From Bittarella massiliensis (ex Durand et al. 2017) (GTDB taxonomy: Bacteria > Bacillota > Clostridia > Oscillospirales > Ruminococcaceae), in contig NZ_LN908977.1 of the NCBI RefSeq assembly GCF_001486165.1, positions 996,177 through 1,060,176 of the forward strand: 64,000 bases of DNA, in the 5' to 3' direction. The translations under genes were made by a program, and so were the position numbers. The number at the start of each line of letters is the position of its first letter. The stretch's first letter is position 1. Positions 42,773 through 51,786 of the stretch are shown piece by piece. Under the pieces are notes generated by a model. That model was given only the letters and a program-made list of their open reading frames with translations, did not search any database and was not told the origin of the DNA.

Positions 42773-43447
42773 GTGACGCGCAGACACCAAACCGTTTGGA
42801 GGAACGGGCTGGCCGCCGCCCTGGCGGCCTGGATGGCCCTGGCCCTGACCGGCTGCGGCCAGAAGGAGGTCACCGGCAAACTGGACGAGACCGCCAAGGA
42901 CGCCGGCAGCGCCCAGGTGCGCATCGACGGGGCGGAGATCGCCTTCAAGAGCACCATCCTGCTGGAGGTGCAGGAGCAGGGGTACGACCTCTCCACCTCC
43001 CCCGACTTTGCCGCCCTCCTGGAGCCCGGCGACCGGGTGGACGCAGGGGCCCCGGTGCCCGACGTCTACATGGGCAAGGGGGGCAAGGTGGTGGCCAAGC
43101 TCCCCTGTCTCACCGACAGCAGCGGCGAGATCCCCCTGCTCGAGGCGCGGGTGGTCTCGGCCGCGGTCTTCTACGGCCCCCACCACAGCGAAGAGGTGCC
43201 CGAGAACGTCCAGCCCCATGTGGAAATCGGCGGGGTCGACTTCACCGGTCTGACCCTGGACGGGGTGGACGCCGTCATGGCCGACAAGGCCAATGAGGAC
43301 AGTGGGGACGTCGTCATCGGCGGGGACACCGATCTGCTCACCGGCAAGGTCCTCAGCAACGGCTACCCCGTCGGCCGCTGCCGCTACTTTTTCCGTTACG
43401 ACCGCGACACCGGCCTGCTCTCGATCGTGGAAGTGGGCGCTGTCTGA
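42773..43447 (+). CDS. Putative lipoprotein A (paralogue pair)
   Basis: 224-residue secreted lipoprotein. The N-terminus is basic, then hydrophobic (GLAAALAAWMALALTGC) with a lipobox LTGC, so it should be lipid-anchored outside the membrane. The mature part contains ILLEVQEQGYDLSTSPDF, GDRVDAGAPVPDVYMGKGGKVVAKL, and IGGVDFTGLTLDGV. I choose GTG at 42773 because AGGAG lies 8 bases upstream; ATG at 42767 is too close. It is 32 bases before a paralogue with the same layout. No family recognised. A TATAAT-like box lies at 42712-42717. Confidence 0.75.
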   Translation: MTRRHQTVWRNGLAAALAAWMALALTGCGQKEVTGKLDETAKDAGSAQVRIDGAEIAFKSTILLEVQEQGYDLSTSPDFAALLEPGDRVDAGAPVPDVYMGKGGKVVAKLPCLTDSSGEIPLLEARVVSAAVFYGPHHSEEVPENVQPHVEIGGVDFTGLTLDGVDAVMADKANEDSGDVVIGGDTDLLTGKVLSNGYPVGRCRYFFRYDRDTGLLSIVEVGAV

Positions 43448-43479
43448 ACCAAACCCAACCAAAAAGGAGGGACGACAGG

Positions 43480-44127
43480 ATGAAAAAGCGGTTTGCACAC
43501 CCTCTCTCCCGGCGGGCGGTGGCCCTGCTCGCCGCGGGGTGCCTTGTCCTTGCCATGGCCCTGACCGGCTGCGGCAAGGAGGCCACCGGCTACCTGGACG
43601 AGGGGGTGAAGGAAACCAAGACCCCCCTGGTGCGGGTGGAGGAGGCGAACTTCTACCTGGGCCGCACCATCCTCTTGGAGGTGCGGGAGCAGGGGTATGA
43701 CCTCTCCCTCTCCCCCGACTTCACCCAGCCCCTGAGCGAAGAGGACCGGATAGATGCCGGCGGCGCCCTGCTGCCGGTCTACCTGGGCAGGGACGGCCAG
43801 GTGGTGGCCCGGCTGGGCTGCGCCAACACCGGCAACGGCGTGCTGCCCACCCTGGAGGCGCGGGTCAAAAGCTTCGAGATCTTTTTCGGCCCCTGCCCCG
43901 CCGATGTGGAGGCGCCGGAAAACGCCAAGCCCCGGGTGGCGATCGGCGGGGTCGACTTCACCGGGCAGGATGCCGAGGAGGTGGCGTCCCTGCTGGAAGA
44001 GAAGGCCGGCTCCGTGACCAGCGGAGAGGGACCATCCCCCAGCCAGTACACCGTCGGCGGGTGTATGTACACCTTCTCCTTTGCCGCCGGCGGGACGGTC
44101 AACCGGGTCTGGGTGCAGGGTCTCTAG
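43480..44127 (+). CDS. Putative lipoprotein B (paralogue pair)
   Basis: 215-residue lipoprotein closely related to the preceding gene. Signal peptide with lipobox AMALTGC near residue 31, then the shared segments GYLDEGVKETKTPLVRVEEANF, ILLEVREQGYDLSLSPDF, RIDAGGALLPVYLGRDGQVVARLGC and IGGVDFTGQDAEEVASLLEEKA. AAAGGAGG lies 8 bases before the ATG. Cotranscribed with A and ended by a good terminator. Function unknown; tandem duplication is clear from the shared layout. Confidence 0.8.
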   Translation: MKKRFAHPLSRRAVALLAAGCLVLAMALTGCGKEATGYLDEGVKETKTPLVRVEEANFYLGRTILLEVREQGYDLSLSPDFTQPLSEEDRIDAGGALLPVYLGRDGQVVARLGCANTGNGVLPTLEARVKSFEIFFGPCPADVEAPENAKPRVAIGGVDFTGQDAEEVASLLEEKAGSVTSGEGPSPSQYTVGGCMYTFSFAAGGTVNRVWVQGL

Positions 44128-44143
44128 TCTTTCCGCCGCACGG

Positions 44144-44180
44144 GCGGGCGCTCCAAGCGAGAGCGCCCGCTCTCTTTTTC
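44144..44180 (+). terminator. Terminator of the lipoprotein pair
   Basis: GCGGGCGCTC/GAGCGCCCGC ten-base stem, loop CAAGCGA, then TCTCTTTTT, 17 bases past the stop. Confidence 0.85.
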
Positions 44181-44445
44181 CCCCTTCCCCCTTGCCTTTG
44201 TCCTCTCCCTTGCCTTTGTCCTCTCCCTTGCCTTCGCCCTTGTCCTTTCTTTTGTCCCTGTTTTGCCCCTGCCCTCATCCTTGCCCTTGCCCTCGCCCTT
44301 TCTTTTGTCCCTGCTTTGCCTCTGTCCTCGTCCTCGCCCTTGCCCTCGTCCTCGCCCTTGCCCTTGTCCTTGTCCTTTCTTTTGCCCCTGTTTTGTCCCT
44401 GCCCTCGCCCTTACCCTTGCCCTCGCCCTCTTTTCTACAAAAAAA
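44181..44445. repeat. Pyrimidine-rich hexamer-type low-complexity repeat
   Basis: About 265 bases of CCTTGC/CCTCGC-type hexamers (TTGCCCTCGCCC, TTGTCCTTTC) in imperfect tandem order, with almost no purine on plus. Variable in spacing and likely to vary between strains. Open frames here have no start signals. The 90 bases after it hold the sigma gene's upstream region. Confidence 0.85.
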
Positions 44446-44538
44446 TACAGCTCCGCCGTAACGATCCCCCTCTCCCGGCGGTACTATTGGGTGAAAAGGC
44501 CTTTTTAAAACAAAAAAACAGAAGGAGGGCCCTGCGAG

Positions 44539-45063
44539 ATGGATACCAGTCAAGCCCTGTGCGAGCAGGCCCAGCAGCACCAGCGCTTTTTCCGGCAGTA
44601 CCAGCGCCTGGCCTACACGGTGGCCCTGCGCATCCTAAAGGACGCCAGGGACGCCGAAGAGGTGGCCAGCGACGCCATGGCCCGGGTCCTGCGCGCGCCC
44701 GAAAAGTACGACAGCAGCCGGGGCAGCATGAAGAGCTATGTGGCCCTCATCGCCCGCAGCCAAGCGCTGGGCCGCCTTGCCGCCCGCAGGGACGAGGTGC
44801 CGGTGGCCGCACCGGAGGGGCCATCCGCCCCCGACTGGGCCGCCTCGCTGGAACTGCGCGAGCGGCTGAACGGGGCGGTGCTGGCCCTGAGCGAGCCGGA
44901 GAAGCAGCTCTTTGCCATGCGCTTTGTCTACGGCTACTCCACCCGGGAGATGGCCCGTTTCTTCGGCATCAGCCAGAACGCCGTCACCACCCGGGTATCG
45001 CGGCTGCGGGACAAATTGAAACCACTGTTGGAGGAACGAGAGGGGGAGCACACCCATGAATGA
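44539..45063 (+). CDS. ECF-type RNA polymerase sigma factor
   Basis: 174-residue sigma-70 family protein with only regions 2 and 4. Region 2 is near residues 18-75 (RFFRQYQRLAYTVALRILKDARDAEEVASDAMARVL), region 4 near 108-165 (LALSEPEKQLFAMRFVYGYSTREMARFFGISQNAVTTRVSRLR) with a clear helix-turn-helix. It should redirect RNA polymerase in response to a signal. GAAGGAGGG lies 10 bases before the ATG. Its stop overlaps the start of the next gene by 8 bases, the usual arrangement with an anti-sigma factor. Confidence 0.9.
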   Translation: MDTSQALCEQAQQHQRFFRQYQRLAYTVALRILKDARDAEEVASDAMARVLRAPEKYDSSRGSMKSYVALIARSQALGRLAARRDEVPVAAPEGPSAPDWAASLELRERLNGAVLALSEPEKQLFAMRFVYGYSTREMARFFGISQNAVTTRVSRLRDKLKPLLEEREGEHTHE

Positions 45064-46441
45064 AGAGAGATTTGACAGACGGCTGGCCGACCTGCTGGAC
45101 GAGGAGACCCTCCTCGCCGTCAGCGGCAGCCTGTTTGACGCAAAGCCGCCCCGGCGGCGGGTCTGGCGCCGGGCCGCGGCCGTTGCCGCTGCCTTTGTGC
45201 TGCTGTTGGGGGCCGTCAACTACCAGAGCGTGGTGGCCTTTGCGCAGCGGGCCTACCGCTACTTTGTCTCCGGCGAGAGCTGGGTGATGGAGACCCCGCC
45301 GGCCAGCTACCGCCTCTGCGTCGACCCGGTGGAGGCGCCCGACGGCAGCGGTGGCACCTACCGGCTGCTCCAGGCGGTGCAGAAGGAGGACGGCACCCTC
45401 TGGCTCTCCCTGGAACACCTGCCGTCCAGAGAGGTAAAAGCCGAACTCAGCGAGGGGGCGGAGGAGGTCTGGAACCAGTACCTGACCACCCTCAAGGCCA
45501 CCCTGCAAGTCGGGGAAACAACTTACCCCCTCACCTACCTGCCGGAACACCTGGGGGCCTCCAGTCCCCACCGGTCCGGGGAGGAGGACGCGCTGGCAAA
45601 CTTCACCGTCTCCTTTGCCTTCTCCTGCAAGGTGGAGGGAGAGGCGGACGAGATCGCCCTGCAAATCGGGGACAGCCGGTTGCGCACCGCCCTGCAGCCC
45701 GCCGTCGCCGTGAGCGCCGAGGAGATCTCCTACGAGGGGAGCGACAACCTCTCCTTCCAACTGATGCAGTTGACCGAAAAGGGGGACGCCATTGCCCTGA
45801 TCCCGACTGTCAAGGGGCTGTCAGCGGAAACCTGCTCGGTAAACTTTGGCATCACCTGGTTCTCGGTGGAGGACAGCGAGGGCAACCGGGTGGACAGCAC
45901 AGCCTACGCCCGCCCCCTGATCGGGGACGACGGCGCCTTCCTCTACCGGCCCGAAGAGCCGCTGGCCGAGGGGGCGCGCGTCCACACATTCTCCTTCAAC
46001 GCCCTCGACCTGTACGTCGGCCGGGAAATGCCGTCCCGCTCCCCCGAGGAGCTGCCCACCAAAGAGGACTGCCTGGAGATCGCGATCCCCGCCGAGGGAA
46101 AGGCGGCCACGGTGAACAAGACCTTTGACCTCTGTGGCGTGCCGGTGACGGTAGAGCAGATCCAGCAGAACAACACGGGCCGTATCCAGGTGACCCTCTC
46201 CACCGACACCCCCTACGGCGACATCCGCAGCCTCTGCGCCTTTGACCTGGGGGAGGAGGGCAAGTTGCCAGAAGACGGGTCCCCCTACTACGCCTGCTTC
46301 TTCGATGACAGCCAATCCCATCTGGGCAAGGGGCACATCGACCTCACTTTCAACGCAAACGAGTGCGGCGACAGCCTCTTCCTCTATCTAAACAGCGCCG
46401 TCATCCGCAGCCCCGGCGGCGGGACCTACACCCCCCAGTGA
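45056..46441 (+). CDS. Putative membrane-bound anti-sigma factor
   Basis: 461-residue protein with a short cytoplasmic N-terminus (about 40 residues), one transmembrane helix near 41-57 (AAAVAAAFVLLLGAVNY) and a large outer part of about 400 residues. This is the layout of anti-sigma factors of the DUF4179 type; the N-terminal part is expected to hold the sigma factor. No zinc anti-sigma HxxxCxxC motif is seen. The outer part would be the sensor; ligand unknown. GAGGGGGAG precedes the ATG. The 8-base overlap with the sigma gene supports pairing. Confidence 0.8.
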   Translation: MNEERFDRRLADLLDEETLLAVSGSLFDAKPPRRRVWRRAAAVAAAFVLLLGAVNYQSVVAFAQRAYRYFVSGESWVMETPPASYRLCVDPVEAPDGSGGTYRLLQAVQKEDGTLWLSLEHLPSREVKAELSEGAEEVWNQYLTTLKATLQVGETTYPLTYLPEHLGASSPHRSGEEDALANFTVSFAFSCKVEGEADEIALQIGDSRLRTALQPAVAVSAEEISYEGSDNLSFQLMQLTEKGDAIALIPTVKGLSAETCSVNFGITWFSVEDSEGNRVDSTAYARPLIGDDGAFLYRPEEPLAEGARVHTFSFNALDLYVGREMPSRSPEELPTKEDCLEIAIPAEGKAATVNKTFDLCGVPVTVEQIQQNNTGRIQVTLSTDTPYGDIRSLCAFDLGEEGKLPEDGSPYYACFFDDSQSHLGKGHIDLTFNANECGDSLFLYLNSAVIRSPGGGTYTPQ

Positions 46442-46456
46442 CCCCTGTCCGCACAC

Positions 46457-46500
46457 AAGAGAGGGCCCCCGGCCAAATTGGCCGGGGGCCCTCTTTTCTC
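46457..46500. terminator. Terminator shared by convergent genes
   Basis: GAGGGCCCCCGGCC/GGCCGGGGGCCCTC, loop AAATT, then TTTT on plus. Ends the sigma/anti-sigma unit and, with A-rich left side, may end the minus gene too. Confidence 0.85.
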
Positions 46501-46503
46501 TCT

Positions 46504-47424
46504 CTAGTCGTCGTCCCGGTGGGCGGAGACCCGCTTTTCAATGTCCTCCTTGAGGCGCTGGGCCCCCTCTTCGGTGCGCTGCTGCAGCCCTTCCAGCCAG
46601 CTCTCCCAGGTCGAGCGGTGGGCGCGCAGGCTCTCCTTGATCTGCTGCAGGTGGCTCTCATAGCGGGTGGAGCGCATGTTGGGGAAGGCCTTGGTCAGCC
46701 GCCGCTGAAAGAGGCGGTGGCGCTGGGACTCCTCCCTGTACTTTTGCAGCAGCTCCCTCACCCGCAGGCGGGCGTCGTCGGCCTTGGCGGAGTGGGCCTC
46801 CTCCAGCAGCCGGTCGAGGCGGGCCTTGATCCCCTCGCCGTTGTACCAGCCGGCGGCGTCCAGCCGGGCCTTCATCTCCTCGGCCAGGGCGTTGAGGGCC
46901 TGCAACTGCCGGTTGATGCCCAGGGCGGCGCGGACCGACACGATCAGGTCGGCGGCAAAGACCGCCAGCAGCACCAGGGTGACCGTCAGCTTGGCCCAGG
47001 GGGGGATGCGGTCAAACAGCCGCTCCACCGCCGGGTGCAGCAGGTAGAGCATGGCCACCGCCATCACCCCGAAGAGGAGGGAGTTGCGCAGACAGACCCG
47101 GCCGTTCAGGTTGAATCGGCGCGCCGAGTAGTCCCACCACTTGGCGGAGAAGAGCTTCTCCATCGCGTAGCTGGTCAGGTATTCCAGGGCGCTGGTGAGC
47201 ACCATCCCCAGCACAAAGACCGCCGCCGGGCTCTGCTGCACCGGCCGCAACAGCAGCACGACGCCTAGGGCCCCAAAGCCGTAGATGGGGCAGACCGGCC
47301 CGTTGAGAAAGCCCCTGTCCGCCAGCTTGCGCTGGCCGATGGAGCAGTAGACCGTCTCGCAGAGCCAGCCCACAAAGCTGTAAAAAACCAGGTACAAAAA
47401 CCAGGTGCAAAGGGTGGTGACCAT
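46504..47424 (-). CDS. PF06541-type putative ABC-transporter membrane protein
   Basis: 306-residue membrane protein. The N-terminal half (WFLYLVFYSFVGWLCETVYCS, DRGFLNGPVCPIYGFGALGV, LTSALEYLTSYAMEKLFSAKWWDYS) is the family named 'putative ABC-transporter type IV' (PF06541). After about five helices comes a charged, helical C-terminal tail (EEAHSAKADDARLRVRELLQKYREESQRHRL) that looks coiled-coil. Transport has not been shown for the family. The ATG at 47424 has GGCGAG 6 bases upstream. Confidence 0.8.
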   Translation of the reverse strand: MVTTLCTWFLYLVFYSFVGWLCETVYCSIGQRKLADRGFLNGPVCPIYGFGALGVVLLLRPVQQSPAAVFVLGMVLTSALEYLTSYAMEKLFSAKWWDYSARRFNLNGRVCLRNSLLFGVMAVAMLYLLHPAVERLFDRIPPWAKLTVTLVLLAVFAADLIVSVRAALGINRQLQALNALAEEMKARLDAAGWYNGEGIKARLDRLLEEAHSAKADDARLRVRELLQKYREESQRHRLFQRRLTKAFPNMRSTRYESHLQQIKESLRAHRSTWESWLEGLQQRTEEGAQRLKEDIEKRVSAHRDDD

Positions 47425-47461
47425 CTTCACTCGCCGCCTTTTTTATTGGATTGGGTCCCTG

Positions 47462-48781
47462 CTAAAGGGTGACTGTCTCCCGCTGGGTCTCCCCCTCCGG
47501 CGCGGCCGGGGCCTTCTCCCCCTCGGACGAGAGGCCGAACTCCTCGGCCAGCCGGGCGTTGGAGAGCATCAGCTTGAGGCGGTTTTCCTGGTTGACCGAG
47601 GTGGCGCTGGGGTCGTAGTCCACCGCCACGATGTTGGCCTGGGGGTAGCGGTCCTTGATTTTGCGCATCATCCCCTTGGCGACGATGTGGTTGGGCAGGC
47701 AGAACAGGGGCTGGGTGCAGACGATGTTGTCCACCCCGCTGTGGATGTGCTCCACCATCTCGCTGGTGAGCAGCCACCCCTCCCCCATCTTGGCGCCGGT
47801 GCCGATGACCCCGTCCACCAGGTGTTTGAGTTCGCTGAAGCTGGTGGGGACCCGGAACTCGCCGTGTTTGGCGATGGCCCGGATCATCTTGTTCTGCCAG
47901 CGCTGGAAGTAGCGCAGCAAAAAGGCGTTGACCGCCCGGTGCTTGAAGGCCTTGCCGTAGAGGTCGTTGTCGATGATGTTGTTTTGGATGCAGTACATGC
48001 AGAAGTCCAGCAGCCCGGAGAGGACCGGCTCGGCCCCCTCGTCGATGAGAAACTGCTCCAGGTTGTTGTTGCCCAGGGGGGCGTACTTCATATAAATTTC
48101 GCCGACGATCCCCACCTTGATCTTCTTCTCCCGGTGGCGCTGGATGGCAGAGAAGTCCTCCAGGATGGCCCGGTAGTTTTTCTGCACCTGCAAAAAGGCC
48201 TTTGACTCAAACTGCTCGCAGAGGGCGTCGGTCCAGCGCTCCACCACCGCGTCGGTGCTGCCCTTGATGATCTCGTAGGGCTTGCACTGGTTTTTCAGCC
48301 ACATGAGCATGTCGCCGTAGATGATGGCGTACATGGCCTGCACCAGCATGCCGGGGGTGAAGGTGAAACCGGGCTGCTTTTCCAGGTTGGAGAAGTTCAG
48401 CGAGATCACCGGCACATAGCCGTAACCCGACTGGCGCAGGGCCTTGCGCAGCAGCGAGAGGTAGTTGGACGCCCGGCACCCGCCCCCGGTCTGGGTGATG
48501 AGGAGGGCGGTCTTGTGGGGGTCGTACGCGCCGCTCTTGAGGGCGGAAATCAACTGGCCGATGACCAGCAGCGCGGGGTAACAGGTGTCGTTGTGAACGT
48601 TTTTGAGCCCCTCATCCACGATTTGGCGGCCGATGGTGGTGAGGATCTTCACCTTGTAGCCGTTTCTGATGAGGATCTTTTCGAGCATCCGAAAGTGGAT
48701 GGGCAGCATGCCGGGGATGAGGATGGTGTAGTTTTCGCGCATCTCCGGCGTAAAGACGGGGGGTTTTTCAATTGGCGGCAT
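47462..48781 (-). CDS. 2-hydroxyacyl-CoA dehydratase-like subunit (C-terminal half of split activase)
   Basis: 439-residue protein matching the C-terminal part of large acyl-CoA dehydratase activase proteins (about 1400 residues) that contain a dehydratase-like HgdB/FldB fold. Features are YTILIPGMLPIHFRMLEKIL at the start, NDTCYPALLVIGQLISALKSG, ITQTGGGCRASNYLSLLRKAL near 95 and KVGIVGEIYMKYAPLGNNNL near 220. The first 14 bases overlap the upstream gene in another frame. Its role, probably in an Fe-S radical or reductive acyl-CoA reaction, is unproven. AGGGAG is about 10 bases before the ATG. Confidence 0.8.
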   Translation of the reverse strand: MPPIEKPPVFTPEMRENYTILIPGMLPIHFRMLEKILIRNGYKVKILTTIGRQIVDEGLKNVHNDTCYPALLVIGQLISALKSGAYDPHKTALLITQTGGGCRASNYLSLLRKALRQSGYGYVPVISLNFSNLEKQPGFTFTPGMLVQAMYAIIYGDMLMWLKNQCKPYEIIKGSTDAVVERWTDALCEQFESKAFLQVQKNYRAILEDFSAIQRHREKKIKVGIVGEIYMKYAPLGNNNLEQFLIDEGAEPVLSGLLDFCMYCIQNNIIDNDLYGKAFKHRAVNAFLLRYFQRWQNKMIRAIAKHGEFRVPTSFSELKHLVDGVIGTGAKMGEGWLLTSEMVEHIHSGVDNIVCTQPLFCLPNHIVAKGMMRKIKDRYPQANIVAVDYDPSATSVNQENRLKLMLSNARLAEEFGLSSEGEKAPAAPEGETQRETVTL

Positions 48782-51719
48782 GTTGCTGTCTCTCCCTTTC
48801 CTCCATGGCCGCCAACAGGCTGCGAATGCGAATTTTGATGGCGCCCAGGTTGTCTACTTCGTCGATTTTGATTTGGGTGTATATCTTGCCGCACCCGCGG
48901 AGGATGTCGCGCATCTCGTCGGTGGTGATGGCGTCGAGGCCGCAGCCGAAACTCACCAACTGGATGAGCTCGGTGTTCTCGGCCTGCCCCGCATAGCGGG
49001 CGGCGTTGTACATTCTGGCGTGGTAGGTCCACTGGTTGAGGACGGTGCGCTTTTCATACCCTGTCATCCAGGAGACCCCGTCCTCGGTGACCACCACAAA
49101 CCCCAGCGAGCGCAGCAGCTTGTTGATGCCGTGGCCTATTTCGGGGTCGATGTGGTAGGGCCGCCCGGCCAGGATCACCGTCTTGCAGCCGTGCTCCTTG
49201 GCGTAGGCCAGGGCGCGCGCCCCCTCCTCCTTCACCTCGCGGCGGTAGTCGGCGTAGGCCTGGTAGGCCCGCTCGGCGGCGCGGGACACCTCGCCCCGGC
49301 GCAGGGCAAAGCCGTACTCGTTTAAGTAGCTGGTGATCTTCTTCTCAAAGACCTTGCGGTCGTTGAGGCTGATGTAGGGGTAGATGAACTGGCAGCCCCC
49401 CAGGTCCATGTTGCCCTTGACCACCTCGGGGTAGTAGGCCACCACCGGGCAGTTGTAGCAGTTGTCGGAGATCTCCTCGTTGAAGTTGTAGCTCAAACAG
49501 GGGTAGAAGATGGTCTGCACCCCCTGCTCCAGCAGCAGCTTGATGTGTCCGTGCACCAGCTTGGCCGGGTAGCAGACGGTGTCGGAGGGGATGGTGTTCT
49601 GCCCCTTGAGGTAGACGGATTTGCTGGAGCGGCCCGACACCACCACCCGGAAGCCCAGTTCGGTGAAGAAGGCGTGCCAGAAGGGCAGGTTTTCGTACAT
49701 GTTCAGGGCCAAGGGCAGGCCGATGTCCCCCCGGGGGCCCGGCTCGCTGGGCAGGTGGGTGAGCTTTTCGTACTTCCACTCCACCATGTCGGGCAGCTCG
49801 CCGCCCCCGGCCTTGCCGGTCACCGGGCGCTCGCAGCGGTTGCCGGCGATGTGGCGGGAGCCGTCGCCAAAGGTGTTGACCGTCAGGTTGCAGTGGTTGG
49901 TGCAGAGCCCGCAGTTGACCGCCTTGGACTGGTGGGTGAAGGCCGCCAGTTCGGCGGCGGTGAGGACCCGGCTCTCCCCCTCCGGCTGGAGGGAGCGGGC
50001 GTAGAGGGCCGCGCCAAAGGCGCCCATCAGCCCGGCGATGGCCGGGCGCACCACCGGGCGGCCCAGCTCCATCTCAAAGCTGCGCAGCACCGAGTCGTTG
50101 AGGAAGGTGCCGCCCTGCACCACCACGTTCTTGCCGATATCGTCGGCACTGCGGGCGCGAATGACCTTGTAGAGGGCGTTTTTCACCACGCTGACGGCCA
50201 GCCCGGCGGAGATGTCCCCCACCGTGGCCCCGTTTTTCTGGGCCTGCTTGACCGAGGAGTTCATGAACACGGTGCAGCGGGTGCCCAGGTCCACCGGGTG
50301 CTCGGCCAGGAGGCCCAGCTTGGCGAACTCGTCGATGGGGTAGCCCAGGGACTTGGCAAAGGTCTCGATGAAGGAGCCGCAGCCCGAGGAGCAGGCCTCG
50401 TTGAGGACGATGTTGTCGATGGCGTTGTCCTTGATTTGAAAGCACTTCATGTCCTGCCCGCCGATGTCGATGATGAAGTCCACCTGGGGCTGAAAGTGCT
50501 TGGCCGCGGTGAAGTGGGCCATGGTCTCCACCAGGCCGAAGTCCAGGTGGAAGGCGCTTTTGATCAGGTCCTCCCCGTAGCCGGTGACAGCGCTGCCGAC
50601 GATCTTCACCCGCTCGCCCGACTGGGCCCTGATCTGCTCCAACTGCTCCTTGACGGCGGAGATGGGGTTGCCCAGGTTGTTGACGTAGTGGCTGTACAGG
50701 ATGTTGCACGCCCCGTCGATGAGCACCATCTTGGTGGTGGTGCTGCCGGCGTCGACCCCCAGCCAGGCCGGGCCGCTGTAATCCGCCAGCGGGCGCTGGG
50801 GGACGTCGTTCTGGGCGTGGCGGGCGCAAAACTGGTCGTACTCCGCCCGGTCGCGAAAGAGGGGGGCAAGCCCCTGGGGGGCGTGGGGGATCTCGAGGAC
50901 GTGGCGGAAGGTGCCGAGCAGCTCCTCATAGTCGTGCTCCTCGTTGAGGCCGCCGGCGTAACAGGCGGCCCCCAGGGCCACGAAGTAGGGGGCCAGGGGG
51001 TGGAAGTTGGCCGAGCGCTCGTCCAGCTCCAACGTCTCGATGAAGCGGGCCTGCAGCCCCTTGAGGAAGGAGAGGGGCCCGCCCAAAAAGAGGACATTTC
51101 CCTCGATGGCGCGGCCCTGGGCCAGCCCGGCGATGGTCTGGTCCACCACCGCCTGAAAGATGCTGGCGGCGATGTTTTCCTTGTCGGCCCCCTGGTTGAT
51201 GAGGGGCTGGATGTCGGTCTTGGCAAACACCCCGCAGCGGGAGGCGATGGGGTAGATCTTTTTGTGGCGCAGGCTCAGCTCGTCGAGGGTGGCCAGGTCC
51301 ACATCCAGGAGGGTGGCCATCTGGTCGATGAAGGCGCCGGTGCCCCCGGCACAGGTGGAGTTCATCCGCTCCTCCAAAGCGCCCTTCAAAAAGATGATCT
51401 TCGCGTCCTCCCCGCCCAGCTCGATGACCACATCGGTCTGGGGGACAAAGCGCTTGACCGCGCCGGCGGTGGCGTACACCTCCTGCACGAAGTCGAGGCC
51501 GCTCTCCTTGGCGACCCCCAGGCCGGCCGAACCGGTGACCGCCACCTTGACCCGGTGGCCCCGCAGCAGTTCGCCCAGCTCCTCTATCTTTTGCAGCGCC
51601 AGTTCCCGCACCCGGGAGAGGTGGCGCTCATAGCTCTTGTATACGATTTCGTCTCGGTCGTCCAGGACCACCGCCTTGATGGTGGTGGAGCCCACGTCCA
51701 GTCCCAGTTGATAGCTCAT
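48768..51719 (-). CDS. Acyl-CoA dehydratase activase (two ASKHA domains + DUF2229)
   Basis: 983-residue Fe-S ATPase. Two BadF/HgdC domains are seen: the first with LGLDVGSTTIKAVVLDD at the N-terminus, IELGGEDAKI and MNSTCAGGTGAF; the second near 315 with GVDAGSTTTKMVLIDG, IDIGGQDMKCF and EACSSGCGSF. The cysteines between the motifs bind a [4Fe-4S] cluster in HgdC. A third part near 620-900 is DUF2229 with the cysteine motif CGLCTNHCNLTV. It delivers ATP-driven electrons to a dehydratase. Starts at 51719 with AGGAG 7 bases upstream. The following gene starts 14 bases before this stop. Confidence 0.88.
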   Translation of the reverse strand: MSYQLGLDVGSTTIKAVVLDDRDEIVYKSYERHLSRVRELALQKIEELGELLRGHRVKVAVTGSAGLGVAKESGLDFVQEVYATAGAVKRFVPQTDVVIELGGEDAKIIFLKGALEERMNSTCAGGTGAFIDQMATLLDVDLATLDELSLRHKKIYPIASRCGVFAKTDIQPLINQGADKENIAASIFQAVVDQTIAGLAQGRAIEGNVLFLGGPLSFLKGLQARFIETLELDERSANFHPLAPYFVALGAACYAGGLNEEHDYEELLGTFRHVLEIPHAPQGLAPLFRDRAEYDQFCARHAQNDVPQRPLADYSGPAWLGVDAGSTTTKMVLIDGACNILYSHYVNNLGNPISAVKEQLEQIRAQSGERVKIVGSAVTGYGEDLIKSAFHLDFGLVETMAHFTAAKHFQPQVDFIIDIGGQDMKCFQIKDNAIDNIVLNEACSSGCGSFIETFAKSLGYPIDEFAKLGLLAEHPVDLGTRCTVFMNSSVKQAQKNGATVGDISAGLAVSVVKNALYKVIRARSADDIGKNVVVQGGTFLNDSVLRSFEMELGRPVVRPAIAGLMGAFGAALYARSLQPEGESRVLTAAELAAFTHQSKAVNCGLCTNHCNLTVNTFGDGSRHIAGNRCERPVTGKAGGGELPDMVEWKYEKLTHLPSEPGPRGDIGLPLALNMYENLPFWHAFFTELGFRVVVSGRSSKSVYLKGQNTIPSDTVCYPAKLVHGHIKLLLEQGVQTIFYPCLSYNFNEEISDNCYNCPVVAYYPEVVKGNMDLGGCQFIYPYISLNDRKVFEKKITSYLNEYGFALRRGEVSRAAERAYQAYADYRREVKEEGARALAYAKEHGCKTVILAGRPYHIDPEIGHGINKLLRSLGFVVVTEDGVSWMTGYEKRTVLNQWTYHARMYNAARYAGQAENTELIQLVSFGCGLDAITTDEMRDILRGCGKIYTQIKIDEVDNLGAIKIRIRSLLAAMEERERQQHAAN

Positions 51720-51786
51720 CCCGTTCTCCTTTTTTCTGCCTTTCCCCAATTTTCTCGGTTCGGCCCCATCGGGGCGCAAAATCCCA

